NCBI GenBank assembly: GCA_018265615.1
Contig: JABLYX010000048.1
Coordinates: 1 to 41,116, forward strand
DNA: 41,116 bases
Reading direction: 5' to 3'
Source of the DNA: Lentisphaeria bacterium
GTDB lineage: Bacteria; Verrucomicrobiota; Lentisphaeria; Victivallales; Victivallaceae
The notes under the pieces were generated by a model. The model made no database searches and was not told the DNA's origin. It was given only the letters and a program-made list of their open reading frames with translations. Of the stretch, positions 1 to 8,075 are shown one piece after another. The position numbers and the translations under genes were made by a program. Each line of letters starts with the position of its first letter. The stretch's first letter is position 1.

Positions 1-65
1 CACGCGACTTTTGCGGAAATTTCGCATTTATGATTTCTCATTCAGGAAATCGTATGAGCTGCCGG

Positions 66-2159
66 TTACTTCAGGGCTTCCGCCTGCTTCGAGAGCTCCC
101 CGATCTGCTGTTTGAAGCGGTCGGCGAGTTCCGGCTGGTTCCGGGCCTCAGCAACGGTGACAAACCGCTGGAGCGCGACGATCATGACCTTTTCAACGGT
201 GTGTTTCCGGTTTTCCACGGAGACGCCGGAGTTTTCCAGATCCTCCCGGGCGGATTGGCAGGTGCCCTGAAATCGTTTTTCCAGATCCGGGATGTATTTG
301 TTGACGAGGTCGAACGCTCCGGCGTCGATGCATTCGCTTTCGATGAAGAACCAGGCGCCGGCCGCGAATTCCGGGTATTTCCGGTCGAGTTCGCGGAACA
401 GCTCGATGCTGCGTGGAGTTTCCCCGAGATAATGGTCGATGGCCGCGATCTCGTGCACCATGACGGAATCTCCGGCGGAACAGCGGAAGAATTCGTTCCA
501 CTCCTCCTGCGACTCAGCGCCCAGGTTCCAGTCCCGCATGGTCCCGTCCGGATTCCAGTACGGAAGGCTCGTGCGCCCCTTTCCCGCCAGCAGGTGGGCG
601 GCCCGTTCCTCCCGGATGCTGCGCAGCTCTTCAAGTGCGGGCTGATACTTTTTTCCGGCCAGCGCCCACTGGTTGAGCGCATAGGAGAGGCGTACACCGG
701 TCGCGTACGGCTGATATTCCAGTGCATGGTGGAAATACCAGCGGCAGCGTTCGAAGACCTTGCGGTACTCCTTCCGCGCCATCAGCTCGCGGTTGACCTT
801 GAAGTAGGCGTTCCACTCCCCGGTTTTCACTTCAGGCGGGACATAATCGCCCTCGCGGTTCCTGAAATCCGGGCCGGGGTACGCATTCCCGTAAAGCCGT
901 TTCTGGAACTCCGGCGCCTCGCGTCCGATCGTTTCGGCGAGGGCGGTGTCGCCGTCGCTGCGGGCGCGGGCGGCGAGCTTCAGCGCTTCGCCGAGCAGTC
1001 CGTTGTAGACGGGAGCTTCCCGCATTTGTTCCGGATTCCGCTGGAACTTCTTTTGCGCTGAACTCTTCCAGTTTTCGTACTTCTGCGCGATTTCCGGCAG
1101 CGGATCCGCGAGGACCGGGGTCAGCGCTCCTGCCGCGGCGACGAACAGCAGCAGGGCGCAGAGGATCATCTTTCTGTGCCTGAACGGTTTATTCATGGTG
1201 AGCTCCGTGATTCGTTGTTTGAGTTCCTGCGCGCTTCCGCCCAGTCCCGGACAGGGGAGGGGCGCCGTGCCGCCCGCGCGCAGATGGGAGTCGAGGATCA
1301 GCCGGGCGTAACGGCGGCGTTCGCCGGCGTCGAGTCCGAGTTTCCGTACGACTTCAGCGTCGCAGTCGACCTCCCAGGCGCGCCCGAGCCGTTTCCGCAG
1401 CAGGCGGTAGGCCGGGTTGAACCAGTAGAGGGCGTCGGCGAAGTGGAAGAGAAAACCCAGCCGGGAGTCGCCGCGCCGCAGGTGTCCGAGCTCGTGGACC
1501 AGCAGCATCCGTATCTCATCGTCGCTCAGCCGTTCCCGGTCCGGGACCGGGAACAGGATGCACCTTCGCCGGACTCCGCAGCAGGCGGGGCCGTCGAGGC
1601 AGCCGCTCCCGTCGAGGAAGCGCACCTTTTCCGGAGCCGTTCCGGCAAGCGCGCATGCTTCGGTGAAGAGCCGCTTCAATCGCGGGTCGTTCACTGGGAC
1701 GCATGCGGCGAGCCGCCGGCTCCAGGCCCGCAGCCGGTGCAGCCGGAGCGCGAGGAGAATAAGGGTGACTCCTATGTAAACGGCCGCGAAAAAGCCGGCC
1801 AGGCCTTTTGCGGTCGGAGGTCCGATATGGAACCCGGCGCGTTCCGGCGCGGGACGCGCCGCCGGTTCGGCCGGGGAGACAGCCGGCGGTTCTTCCTGCG
1901 GAAGCGGGGCGGGAGCGGGGAGCCGGGCAGGCGGCATGGCCGGGGCGGCGGAACTCCGGGGCGGAGAGGCGGGCGGCGGCAGCGGCAGCGTGAAAATCCC
2001 GAACGGGACGACGAGCAGCGCCAGCAGCGCGAGCCAGAGCCGCCGGGTGCCGGGGCGCGTGAGGCTGATCCGGAGGAGCCGTTCCACCGCGAACAAAATA
2101 AGCAGGAAGCCCGCGCCGCGCAACATGGTTCCCGCAAGGTAGAAGCCGAGTTCACTCAT
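66..2159 (-). CDS. BlaR1/MecR1-like M56 membrane metalloprotease with a non-PBP C-terminal domain
   Basis: This 697-residue integral-membrane protein is a predicted zinc protease of peptidase family M56. In the known BlaR1/MecR1 proteins the protease is activated by an outside signal and inactivates the partner repressor BlaI/MecI. Membrane segments lie near residues 8-26, 41-58, 119-138 and 330-350, with a Pro/Ala-rich stretch at about 58-105. The zinc site is HELGH at 222-226, with a downstream Glu in the EVDCDAE segment near 263 as the likely third ligand. The part beyond the last membrane helix (about 351-697) is not a penicillin-binding domain. It is a helical, TPR-like region with no Ser-x-x-Lys/KTG layout that I can see. 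The start overlaps the stop of the blaI-like gene upstream, so the two are co-translated. The family call is firm; the signal is unknown and need not be a beta-lactam. Confidence 0.88.
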   Translation of the reverse strand: MSELGFYLAGTMLRGAGFLLILFAVERLLRISLTRPGTRRLWLALLALLVVPFGIFTLPLPPPASPPRSSAAPAMPPARLPAPAPLPQEEPPAVSPAEPAARPAPERAGFHIGPPTAKGLAGFFAAVYIGVTLILLALRLHRLRAWSRRLAACVPVNDPRLKRLFTEACALAGTAPEKVRFLDGSGCLDGPACCGVRRRCILFPVPDRERLSDDEIRMLLVHELGHLRRGDSRLGFLFHFADALYWFNPAYRLLRKRLGRAWEVDCDAEVVRKLGLDAGERRRYARLILDSHLRAGGTAPLPCPGLGGSAQELKQRITELTMNKPFRHRKMILCALLLFVAAAGALTPVLADPLPEIAQKYENWKSSAQKKFQRNPEQMREAPVYNGLLGEALKLAARARSDGDTALAETIGREAPEFQKRLYGNAYPGPDFRNREGDYVPPEVKTGEWNAYFKVNRELMARKEYRKVFERCRWYFHHALEYQPYATGVRLSYALNQWALAGKKYQPALEELRSIREERAAHLLAGKGRTSLPYWNPDGTMRDWNLGAESQEEWNEFFRCSAGDSVMVHEIAAIDHYLGETPRSIELFRELDRKYPEFAAGAWFFIESECIDAGAFDLVNKYIPDLEKRFQGTCQSAREDLENSGVSVENRKHTVEKVMIVALQRFVTVAEARNQPELADRFKQQIGELSKQAEALK

Positions 2160-2532
2160 GCTGTTCCGCCTCCTCCAGAAGCTGCCGGAGTTCCGCCACT
2201 TCCTCCGCCGACAGCTTTCCTTTGCGGACGAAGAAATTCACGAGGGCGCCCGGACTGTTGTCGAAAATCTGGCCGAGCAGTCGGCCGCTCGCCTCTTCGC
2301 GGTATTCGTCGCGGCTGATAAGCGGAGCATACGTGTAGTTCCGCTTGCGGCCGTTCTGTTCGACGGCGCCTTTTTTCACAAGCCGCATAAGCAGTGTCCG
2401 GATCGTGTTCTCCTCCCAGCCGCAGCTCTCCTGAAGCTTCTCGACGAGTTCAGGCGCACTTTGCGGCGCACGCTCCCACAGCAGCTTCATCACCTCAAGT
2501 TCACTGTTCGAAACTGAAACCGGATCCATCAT
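2152..2532 (-). CDS. blaI: BlaI/MecI-family transcriptional repressor
   Basis: This 126-residue protein is a BlaI/MecI/CopY-type winged-helix repressor (Penicillinase_R family). It opens with a typical N-terminus (SNSELEVMKLLWERAPQS), followed by the recognition-helix region (ENTIRTLLMRLVKKGAVEQ) and the wing (RNYTYAPLIS). The C-terminal dimerisation region ends in a long acidic helix. Length matches the family (about 120-130 residues). Translation starts at one of two adjacent ATG codons behind a GGGAGGG ribosome-binding site. The gene leads an operon with the M56 protease, overlapping it by 8 bases. Family members bind TACA/TGTA dyads, and two such dyads sit in the promoter just upstream, so autorepression is likely. 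The symbol is given by family; the true regulon is unknown. Confidence 0.9.
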   Translation of the reverse strand: MMDPVSVSNSELEVMKLLWERAPQSAPELVEKLQESCGWEENTIRTLLMRLVKKGAVEQNGRKRNYTYAPLISRDEYREEASGRLLGQIFDNSPGALVNFFVRKGKLSAEEVAELRQLLEEAEQHE

Positions 2533-2557
2533 TCGCCCTCCCGGGGTTGGTCTTCTT

Positions 2558-2590
2558 ATTATAAACTACAAGCGTAATGAAGAAAGTCAA
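2558..2590 (-). promoter_or_regulatory. Promoter of the blaI-like/M56 operon
   Basis: Read on the minus strand, a TTGACT -35 element (2585-2590) is followed by TAGTTT at a 16-base spacing, and a perfect TATAAT lies slightly further on (2558-2563, 21-base spacing). Which hexamer acts as the -10 cannot be decided by eye. The blaI-like ATG lies about 26 bases downstream. Confidence 0.6.
2565..2578. promoter_or_regulatory. BlaI-type operator 2 (imperfect dyad)
   Basis: ACTACAAGCGTAAT keeps the ACTACA arm, while the second arm is degenerate (CGTA instead of TGTA). It overlaps the -10 region of the same promoter. The centre-to-centre distance to operator 1 is about 35 bp, comparable to paired operators in bla/mec systems. 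Confidence 0.5.
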
Positions 2591-2599
2591 GCGTGTTCC

Positions 2600-2613
2600 A
2601 CTACATTTGTAGT
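2600..2613. promoter_or_regulatory. BlaI-type operator 1 (perfect TACA/TGTA dyad)
   Basis: The 14-mer ACTACATTTGTAGT is a dyad with arms ACTACA and TGTAGT around a 2-base centre. It matches the TACA/TGTA core recognised by BlaI/MecI repressors. It lies just upstream of the -35 element of the blaI-like operon. Confidence 0.75.
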
Positions 2614-2693
2614 TTTTTTGTTGGAAAAGAAGAGACGCGATCCGGGGTTCCATTTCCTCCTTCTGCGGATAAGATGCCGGGAGCCCGGGATTC

Positions 2694-4277
2694 TTATTTC
2701 GTTTTCGGGGCCGGGATCCGGTAGAAGACCAGCACGCCGCCCGGATGGTTGACGACCCCGTATTCCGGATCCTCCGCCAGTGATTTCAGGAGCGCATTGA
2801 CGGCCGAGAAATCCCCGCCGTCGCCGCAGTAGTTGCCGCGGTCCAGCACGAAGTAATCGGCGCGGAACGGGCGCGTATTGCCGAACCCGATCTCCGGAAA
2901 GTCGAAGACGCGCGCTTTCGGCAGGAAGTAGACGCCGGGCTCGTTCTGGCAGATCATCGTGCTCTCCGGCGTGACCGGCAGCTGCTCGAATACGGCCCGC
3001 GCCCCGTCCGCGTGCAGCAGCCGCCGCAGCATCTCCTGCCAGTAGGCCGGACGCAGCGGCAGCGAGAGGAGCCCGCCCTGATAGGGCGGCAGCCCCTGCG
3101 TGTATTCCATATAGCGCGAAAGCGGCAGGTCGCAGCAGGCGATGTGGCAGCCGAGCATCACGACGGCCGCAGCCGCGAGCGCCGGCTTGCGGAGTCGGAG
3201 CAGGCTCTTCCGGCGGCGGAGGCGCGCGCGAAGCGCCCGCGCCCCGTACAGGGCCGCGACCGGTGCGACCGCCAGCAGCGCGGAGCCGTAATGGCTCATC
3301 AGGAGCTGCTGATGCGGGTGTTCGGAAACCAGCTGGATGCCGATGACCGGCAGCAAGAGGAGCACAAATGTTTTCCAATTGCAGAGCGGCAGCAGCGCGA
3401 ACGGCAGCAGCACGCTCAGCACGACACCGAACGACTGGGCGCTGAACACGCGGCCGAGCATGATTCCGGCGTTGTGCATCGTCCCTGCGAAGGTGGGCGC
3501 GAAAAGCTCATAGCGCCCGTAGTGCCAGTAATCGACCTTCAGGATGTGCGGATAGTAGATTTTCAACACGAAAAAAGTCCAGAAGAGCGCCGCGGCGACC
3601 GCGCCGGCCCCCCAGTACCGTTTTCCCCGCTGCGCCAGCAGCCACAGCCCCGCCGCGCCGACCGGGATCACGAAATCCTCCTTGACCAGCGGCGAGAGCG
3701 CCAGCAGCAGGAAGAACGGAACCGTCCGCTTCCGGCCGTAGAAGTAAAACGCCCCGAAGAAGAGAAGCGGGAAGAGACACTCCGCATGGAAGTCGAAGAG
3801 CGCAAGCCGCGAGTAGTACGGGTTGAAGAGGTACATCGCCGTCAGCAGGAGCGGAACCGGCCCCGTCCGGAACCGCCGCCGCGCCGCCGCGTGCAGCAGC
3901 GGAGCCGCGAATGCGAGCGCCGCCGACTGAATCAGCACGAGCCAGAGCTGCGTGTCGCAGATCCGGTAAAGCGGCGCAAAGAGAAGCATGACCGGTGAAA
4001 AGTGGTCGAAAGCGCCGCGGTAGTCCTGCATGAGCCCGCGGCCGTTCGCCGCGTTGCGCAGCATCGAATCGTAGATGCCGAAGTCCCAGTTCCCCATCTG
4101 CATCGCTTCGAGCTTGTACCAGCCGAGGGCGGCGTAGACGAGAAAGAAAGCGAGCGTCATGCCCCACAGCAGGTACGGTTCCCTCTTCTCCGGAAAGCTG
4201 AACCGGAGGCGCGGAGCGCCCCAGGCCGCCGCGCCGGCCGCCGCAAGTATGATGGTCAGGCAGAAATAGTAGTTCAT
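2694..4277 (-). CDS. DUF2079 polytopic membrane protein (GT-C-like)
   Basis: This 527-residue protein has about ten predicted membrane helices. It carries the DUF2079 signature near residues 60-95: a GNWDFGIYDSMLRN segment followed by a DHFSP motif. DUF2079 proteins are predicted membrane proteins that resemble GT-C glycosyltransferases, in which acidic residues near the first loop bind a lipid-linked sugar donor; the reaction of this family is not established. The C-terminal 120 residues, after the last helix, form a soluble domain. The start is the first ATG of the frame and no clear ribosome-binding site precedes it. The gene is divergent from another polytopic membrane protein across 64 bp, so both may serve cell-surface glycosylation. 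That role is inference. Confidence 0.75.
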   Translation of the reverse strand: MNYYFCLTIILAAAGAAAWGAPRLRFSFPEKREPYLLWGMTLAFFLVYAALGWYKLEAMQMGNWDFGIYDSMLRNAANGRGLMQDYRGAFDHFSPVMLLFAPLYRICDTQLWLVLIQSAALAFAAPLLHAAARRRFRTGPVPLLLTAMYLFNPYYSRLALFDFHAECLFPLLFFGAFYFYGRKRTVPFFLLLALSPLVKEDFVIPVGAAGLWLLAQRGKRYWGAGAVAAALFWTFFVLKIYYPHILKVDYWHYGRYELFAPTFAGTMHNAGIMLGRVFSAQSFGVVLSVLLPFALLPLCNWKTFVLLLLPVIGIQLVSEHPHQQLLMSHYGSALLAVAPVAALYGARALRARLRRRKSLLRLRKPALAAAAVVMLGCHIACCDLPLSRYMEYTQGLPPYQGGLLSLPLRPAYWQEMLRRLLHADGARAVFEQLPVTPESTMICQNEPGVYFLPKARVFDFPEIGFGNTRPFRADYFVLDRGNYCGDGGDFSAVNALLKSLAEDPEYGVVNHPGGVLVFYRIPAPKTK

Positions 4278-4312
4278 ACCGGTAATTTAATGCCGGAATC
4301 CGTTTTTTCCAG

Positions 4313-4341
4313 TTGCAAACCCGGAGCACCTCCGCTATTTT
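4313..4341 (+). promoter_or_regulatory. Candidate promoter abutting the start of the downstream membrane-protein gene
   Basis: TTGCAA (4313-4318) and TATTTT (4336-4341) are separated by 17 bases. The -10 element touches the first ATG at 4342, so transcription would begin near 4348 and the second in-frame ATG (4351) would be almost leaderless. TTGCAA is palindromic and could also serve the divergent DUF2079 gene. Confidence 0.4.
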
Positions 4342-5751
4342 ATGAGAAGTATGAGATTCGACTGGAAAAAATTCGATTTTTTTCTCCTGTTCGCCGCCGC
4401 CGCGAGTCTGCTTGCCTTGCTGTATCCCGGCAACACGGTCTGGCTCGGCGACGAGGCGCGGCTGATGGCGCTGGCGCTCGACGCGAACGGGGCCGGGCGC
4501 CCTGCCGTGCAGGGATTGTCCGGGGACATCTACGGCCTGCCGGTCGTCTGGCTGAATCAGGCGCTGCTTCTCTTCAGCGCGGATCCGGTGACGGTCACGG
4601 CGGTCAAGACGGTGCTTCTTCTGCTGCTCACATGGGGGGCGCTGCTGAAGCTGGCGCGGCTGTTTTATCTTCCGGCGGGGCCCGGGGCCGCGCTCTGGCT
4701 CTGTTCGCCGTTCGTCTGGTTTTTTCTGCGGATGCCGTGGAGCCATGTCTGGCTGCCGCCGCTTTCCCTCTGGAGCGCCGTCTGCTTCGGGCTCTGGCTG
4801 AGGGAGGCGAAGATGTTCCGGCTGGCGGCGCTCGCGTTCCTGTCGCTCCTGATGTTCGTCCTCTCGCCCGTCTCCGTCGTCATTCCGGCCGGATTCCTGG
4901 CGGGGACGGCCGTGTTCCGGCCGGAACCGTTCCGGGCGAGGCCCCGGCGGGCATGGAGTCTCTTCGGCGGCATGTGCCTGATTGCGGCGGCGGGATTTCC
5001 GCTCAGTTTCATCTCCGTGCGCTCCGCCGCGCCGCAATATGCGCTGCAGGGGGTGCTGGCCGGCTGTGCGTGTTGCTGGCGGAATTTGACCGCATTCGGA
5101 TTCTCCGACCGGTTCGCCCCGGAAACCGGGCTGTCGCTGCCGGGAATGGCGGTTATGGCGTCCGTGCCGGTCCTGCTGTTCTTCGCGGTGCTTGGAGCGG
5201 TGACCGCCGTGCGCCGCTGGCGGCGCGGAGAGCTCAATTTGTTTGACCGGCTGACGGTCTGCTGCGGTTTTTCGATCCTGATTTTCTGCGCGCTGTCCCT
5301 TGTTCTGCATGTCGAGCTGCTTGTGCACCAGACTGCCGTGGTGGCGTTCGCATGGCTGCTTCTGGCATGGCGCGGGTTTGCCGCGTTCAGGAGTGATTAC
5401 CGGAAAACCGCGAATGCGTTGCTCGGCGGCGCATTGCTGCTGGAGCTCATTTTCATCGCGGATTTTTCCCGGCAGATCGAAGAGTATGCAGGCGGCGGGT
5501 CGGAGTATTTCGGGACGACGCTTTCGCGTCAGTGGCAGGTCGCCCGGAGCCTGACCGCGGCGCGGCAGGCGAACCCGGAGCTCTCCATTGAGCTTGGGGT
5601 CGAACGCCTGAAGAACGACCCCGCGCCGCTTCAGGTGCTGATCCGGCTCGCGCTGCAGTCGGGAACTCTACCCGAGGTCGGGAGGGTCCGGGAGGCGAAG
5701 CTGCTGCCCGCCCGCCGCGGCAGCGGCATCGATCTCGTCCTCATGCAGTAG
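4342..5751 (+). CDS. Polytopic membrane protein, GT-C glycosyltransferase-like, function unknown
   Basis: This 469-residue protein has roughly ten hydrophobic helices and a short hydrophilic C-terminal domain of about 70 residues. The first loop carries an acidic GDEARL segment after a PGNTVWLGDE stretch, resembling the (E/D)xD-like first loop of dolichol/undecaprenyl-phosphate-dependent glycosyltransferases such as the PMT/ArnT group. I do not recognise a specific family. There are two in-frame starts, at 4342 and 4351. No Shine-Dalgarno is visible for either, and the nearby promoter favours the second. The 3' end overlaps the 3' end of the convergent cinA by 84 bp. The divergent DUF2079 neighbour suggests a shared surface-glycan role, which is inference. 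Confidence 0.7.
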   Translation: MRSMRFDWKKFDFFLLFAAAASLLALLYPGNTVWLGDEARLMALALDANGAGRPAVQGLSGDIYGLPVVWLNQALLLFSADPVTVTAVKTVLLLLLTWGALLKLARLFYLPAGPGAALWLCSPFVWFFLRMPWSHVWLPPLSLWSAVCFGLWLREAKMFRLAALAFLSLLMFVLSPVSVVIPAGFLAGTAVFRPEPFRARPRRAWSLFGGMCLIAAAGFPLSFISVRSAAPQYALQGVLAGCACCWRNLTAFGFSDRFAPETGLSLPGMAVMASVPVLLFFAVLGAVTAVRRWRRGELNLFDRLTVCCGFSILIFCALSLVLHVELLVHQTAVVAFAWLLLAWRGFAAFRSDYRKTANALLGGALLLELIFIADFSRQIEEYAGGGSEYFGTTLSRQWQVARSLTAARQANPELSIELGVERLKNDPAPLQVLIRLALQSGTLPEVGRVREAKLLPARRGSGIDLVLMQ

Positions 5752-6969
5752 GCGATAGAGCATCAGGAGCGCGTTCCCGCAGCTGCGTTCCCGCACCGTA
5801 TTGCGGTCGCCGGGGAAATGGAATTCCTGAACAGTTCGCTTCTTTCCCGCCCGGACCCCGATGTAGACGAGCCCGACCGGCTTAGCCGTGTCGTCGCTCG
5901 CGGGGCCCGCAATTCCCGTGACGGCGATTGCACACTCCGCGCCGAGTTTTTCCGCCGCGCCGTCAACCATCGCTGCTGCGCACTCCGCGCTGACCGCGCC
6001 GTGGGCGGCGAAGATCTCCTGCGGCACGCCGAGCAGCAGGTGCTTCATCTCATTGCTGTAGACGACCGTGCCGCCGCGAAAGCTCTTCGACGAGCCGGGG
6101 ACCTCGGTCAATGCGGCGGCGATCATGCCGCCGGTGCAGGATTCGGCAGTCACAAGCTTCCAGCCACGCCGTCCGAGTTCGGCAAGGATGGGGCCGGGCA
6201 GTTCGAGTTCGCCGCAGGGCAGGGGCGCCGGGCCGGACAGGGTCCGCGCGAGCTCCGCCGCCGCTTTCACCTGCCCGGAATCCGTTCCTGAAACGAAGAC
6301 CCGCGTCCCCGCCGGAGTCGCACAGTATGCGAGCTCGACCGGGAACGGCTCAAGTGCCTTTTCGAGCCGCACCTGAAGCTGGAATTCCGGTTCCCCCGCC
6401 GCGAGATAGCCGAGTGTGTATTCGTGCCCTTCGGACTCTGCGCTGCGGGCGAGCTCCGGCAGCAGCGCCGCATGGGCCATCGGCTCGAATTCGCGCGGCG
6501 GCCCCGGCAGCAGGAAAATACGGCGTTCGCGGTTCCCGTAGAGCGTGTCGATCCGGAAGCCGGAGGCGGAGCCGTTCGGGTTCGGCAGGATCACCGCCCC
6601 CTGCGGCGCCCGCGCCTGCCGCAGAACCTGTTTCGGGACCCGCCCGCGGTGGCGCCGGCCCCAGAATGCCGTCACCTTTTCCACCAGCTCAGGATGCGGC
6701 GTGAGCGTGAGGCCGAAAAAACGCGCTGTCGCATCGAGCGTGATGTCGTCCCGGGTAGGTCCGAGTCCGCCGGTCACGATCAGCGTGTCGGCGCTGCCGA
6801 GCGCTTCCGAGAATGCGGCGTACAGATCGCGCTCGTGATCCCCCGCAATCAGCGCGAGGCGGATCGCGAGACCGAGCGTTTCAAGCTCCCTGCCGAGGAA
6901 TGCGAGGTTTGTGTTCAGAACCGTCCCTTTGAGAAGTTCGGTTCCGGTGGAGATGACGGCTATGCTCAT
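5668..6969 (-). CDS. cinA: CinA-family protein (molybdopterin-binding domain + NMN amidohydrolase domain)
   Basis: The protein has 433 residues, close to the usual CinA length (about 400-430). The N-terminal MoCF-like/COG1058 domain begins with the hallmark ISTGTELLKGTVLNTNLAFL and has the GGLGPTRDDITLDA motif near residue 70. The C-terminal CinA domain (about 270-415) has the TAESCTGGM motif, GGTVVYSNEMK, and the AVTGIAGPASDD segment typical of nicotinamide-nucleotide amidohydrolases (PncC). Known members hydrolyse ADP-ribose and deamidate NMN in pyridine-nucleotide salvage; the historical competence link is indirect. Its ATG overlaps the stop of the glycerate kinase gene (ATGA), so it is the last gene of a six-gene operon. 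The last residues overlap the convergent membrane-protein gene. Confidence 0.93.
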   Translation of the reverse strand: MSIAVISTGTELLKGTVLNTNLAFLGRELETLGLAIRLALIAGDHERDLYAAFSEALGSADTLIVTGGLGPTRDDITLDATARFFGLTLTPHPELVEKVTAFWGRRHRGRVPKQVLRQARAPQGAVILPNPNGSASGFRIDTLYGNRERRIFLLPGPPREFEPMAHAALLPELARSAESEGHEYTLGYLAAGEPEFQLQVRLEKALEPFPVELAYCATPAGTRVFVSGTDSGQVKAAAELARTLSGPAPLPCGELELPGPILAELGRRGWKLVTAESCTGGMIAAALTEVPGSSKSFRGGTVVYSNEMKHLLLGVPQEIFAAHGAVSAECAAAMVDGAAEKLGAECAIAVTGIAGPASDDTAKPVGLVYIGVRAGKKRTVQEFHFPGDRNTVRERSCGNALLMLYRLLHEDEIDAAAAAGGQQLRLPDPPDLG

Positions 6970-8075
6970 GAATTGCCTTTCAGGATTCCGGCGAGGCTGC
7001 GCCCCATGCGGCGCAAATTGGCCGGTGTTTGTTCAAATGCCTGCTGCAGGGGTCCCGGGCCGGAGCCGATGGCGAAGCAGCCCGCGAAGCATGCGGCGTG
7101 AAAATCCGGTTCGAGCGAGCCGGAGCAGAGGATGGTCCGGACCCCTTTTCGCGCCGCCCGCGCGGCGACGACGGCGCAGAGTTTGCCGTCGAGGCTCTGG
7201 AAGTCGGTGCGTCCCTCACCGGTCACGACCCACTGCGTTCCGTCGAGATGCCGGTCGAATCCGGCGAGGTCGAGCAGCAGCCCGGCGCCTGACTCGGAGT
7301 ATCCGCCGAGCTTGCGCAGCAGGAAGCCGAGGCCGCCCGCCGCGCCGTCTCCGGGAGAATCCCCTGTGTCGTTCCAGAGCTCCGCCCAGCGGCGTAGCCC
7401 GCGTTCGAGCCGTTCGACTTCAGCCGGGCCGGCCCCTTTCTGGGGCGCGAAAACCCGCGCCGCGCCGCGCGGGCCGGTCAGCGGGTTCGTCACGTCCGAC
7501 GCGATGCGGATGCGGGCGCCGCCGAGCGCCGCGTGCAGGCCGGAACAGTCGATGGAGGCGGCCTCTTCCAATGTGCCGCCCCCGGCTCCCGCCGGAAGCC
7601 TTCTGCCCGCCGCATCCCGGCAGACGCCGCCGAGCGCCTGAAAAAGCCCGAGGCCGCCGTCGACGGTCGCGCTGCCGCCGATGCCGATCACAAAGTCGCG
7701 GATCCCCGCGTCGAGCAACGCTCTTACTTGTTCGCCGACGCCGCAAGTCGTGGTTCTGAGCGGATCGCGTTCGGATTCCGCCAGCCGCTCGAGCCCGGCC
7801 GCTTCCGCCATTTCGAGCACTGCGCATCCGGACGGCAGCAGCGCGTGATGCGCTTCGACCGGTCTGCCGAGCGGCCCGCTGACGGAGAGTGACGCAATGC
7901 TTCCTCCTGCGGCGCGGGCGGCGGCCTCGACCGTACCCTCTCCTCCATCCGCGAGCGGGAGCTCGACGACCGTATCGCCGGGCGAGGCTTCACGGATCCC
8001 TTCGGCAAGGAGTGCGGCGACCTGCGGGGAACGGAGGCAGTTCTTGAACGAGTCCGGGGCGACGATCCACTTCAT
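6966..8075 (-). CDS. Glycerate kinase (type I, GlxK/GarK family)
   Basis: This 369-residue enzyme phosphorylates D-glycerate with ATP, feeding glycerate into lower glycolysis; family members usually form 2-phosphoglycerate. The family motifs occur in order: N-terminal APDSFKNCL, then PLADGGEGTVEA, FVIGIGGSATVDGGLG, IASDVTNPLTGPRGAA with VFAPQKGA, DGAAGGLGF, and VTGEGRTDFQS. Length fits the family (about 370-380). The start was set at the ATG of MKWIVAPDSF because the motif-bearing N-terminus begins there. The same ATGA contains the stop of the TadE-like gene upstream, and the gene's own stop overlaps the cinA start. Sitting between pilus-like genes and cinA is not the usual glyoxylate or galactarate context, so its pathway here is open. 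Confidence 0.93.
   Translation of the reverse strand: MKWIVAPDSFKNCLRSPQVAALLAEGIREASPGDTVVELPLADGGEGTVEAAARAAGGSIASLSVSGPLGRPVEAHHALLPSGCAVLEMAEAAGLERLAESERDPLRTTTCGVGEQVRALLDAGIRDFVIGIGGSATVDGGLGLFQALGGVCRDAAGRRLPAGAGGGTLEEAASIDCSGLHAALGGARIRIASDVTNPLTGPRGAARVFAPQKGAGPAEVERLERGLRRWAELWNDTGDSPGDGAAGGLGFLLRKLGGYSESGAGLLLDLAGFDRHLDGTQWVVTGEGRTDFQSLDGKLCAVVAARAARKGVRTILCSGSLEPDFHAACFAGCFAIGSGPGPLQQAFEQTPANLRRMGRSLAGILKGNS

Noticed and set aside
1..65. Left edge of the window downstream of the M56 protease gene
   Set aside because: No terminator hairpin, RNA gene or coding start could be supported in these 65 bases.
3508..5328. 606-codon minus-strand open frame across two membrane-protein genes
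   Set aside because: It is rich in Arg, Gln, His and Glu, the typical shadow of hydrophobic high-GC coding regions. It spans the divergent promoter region.
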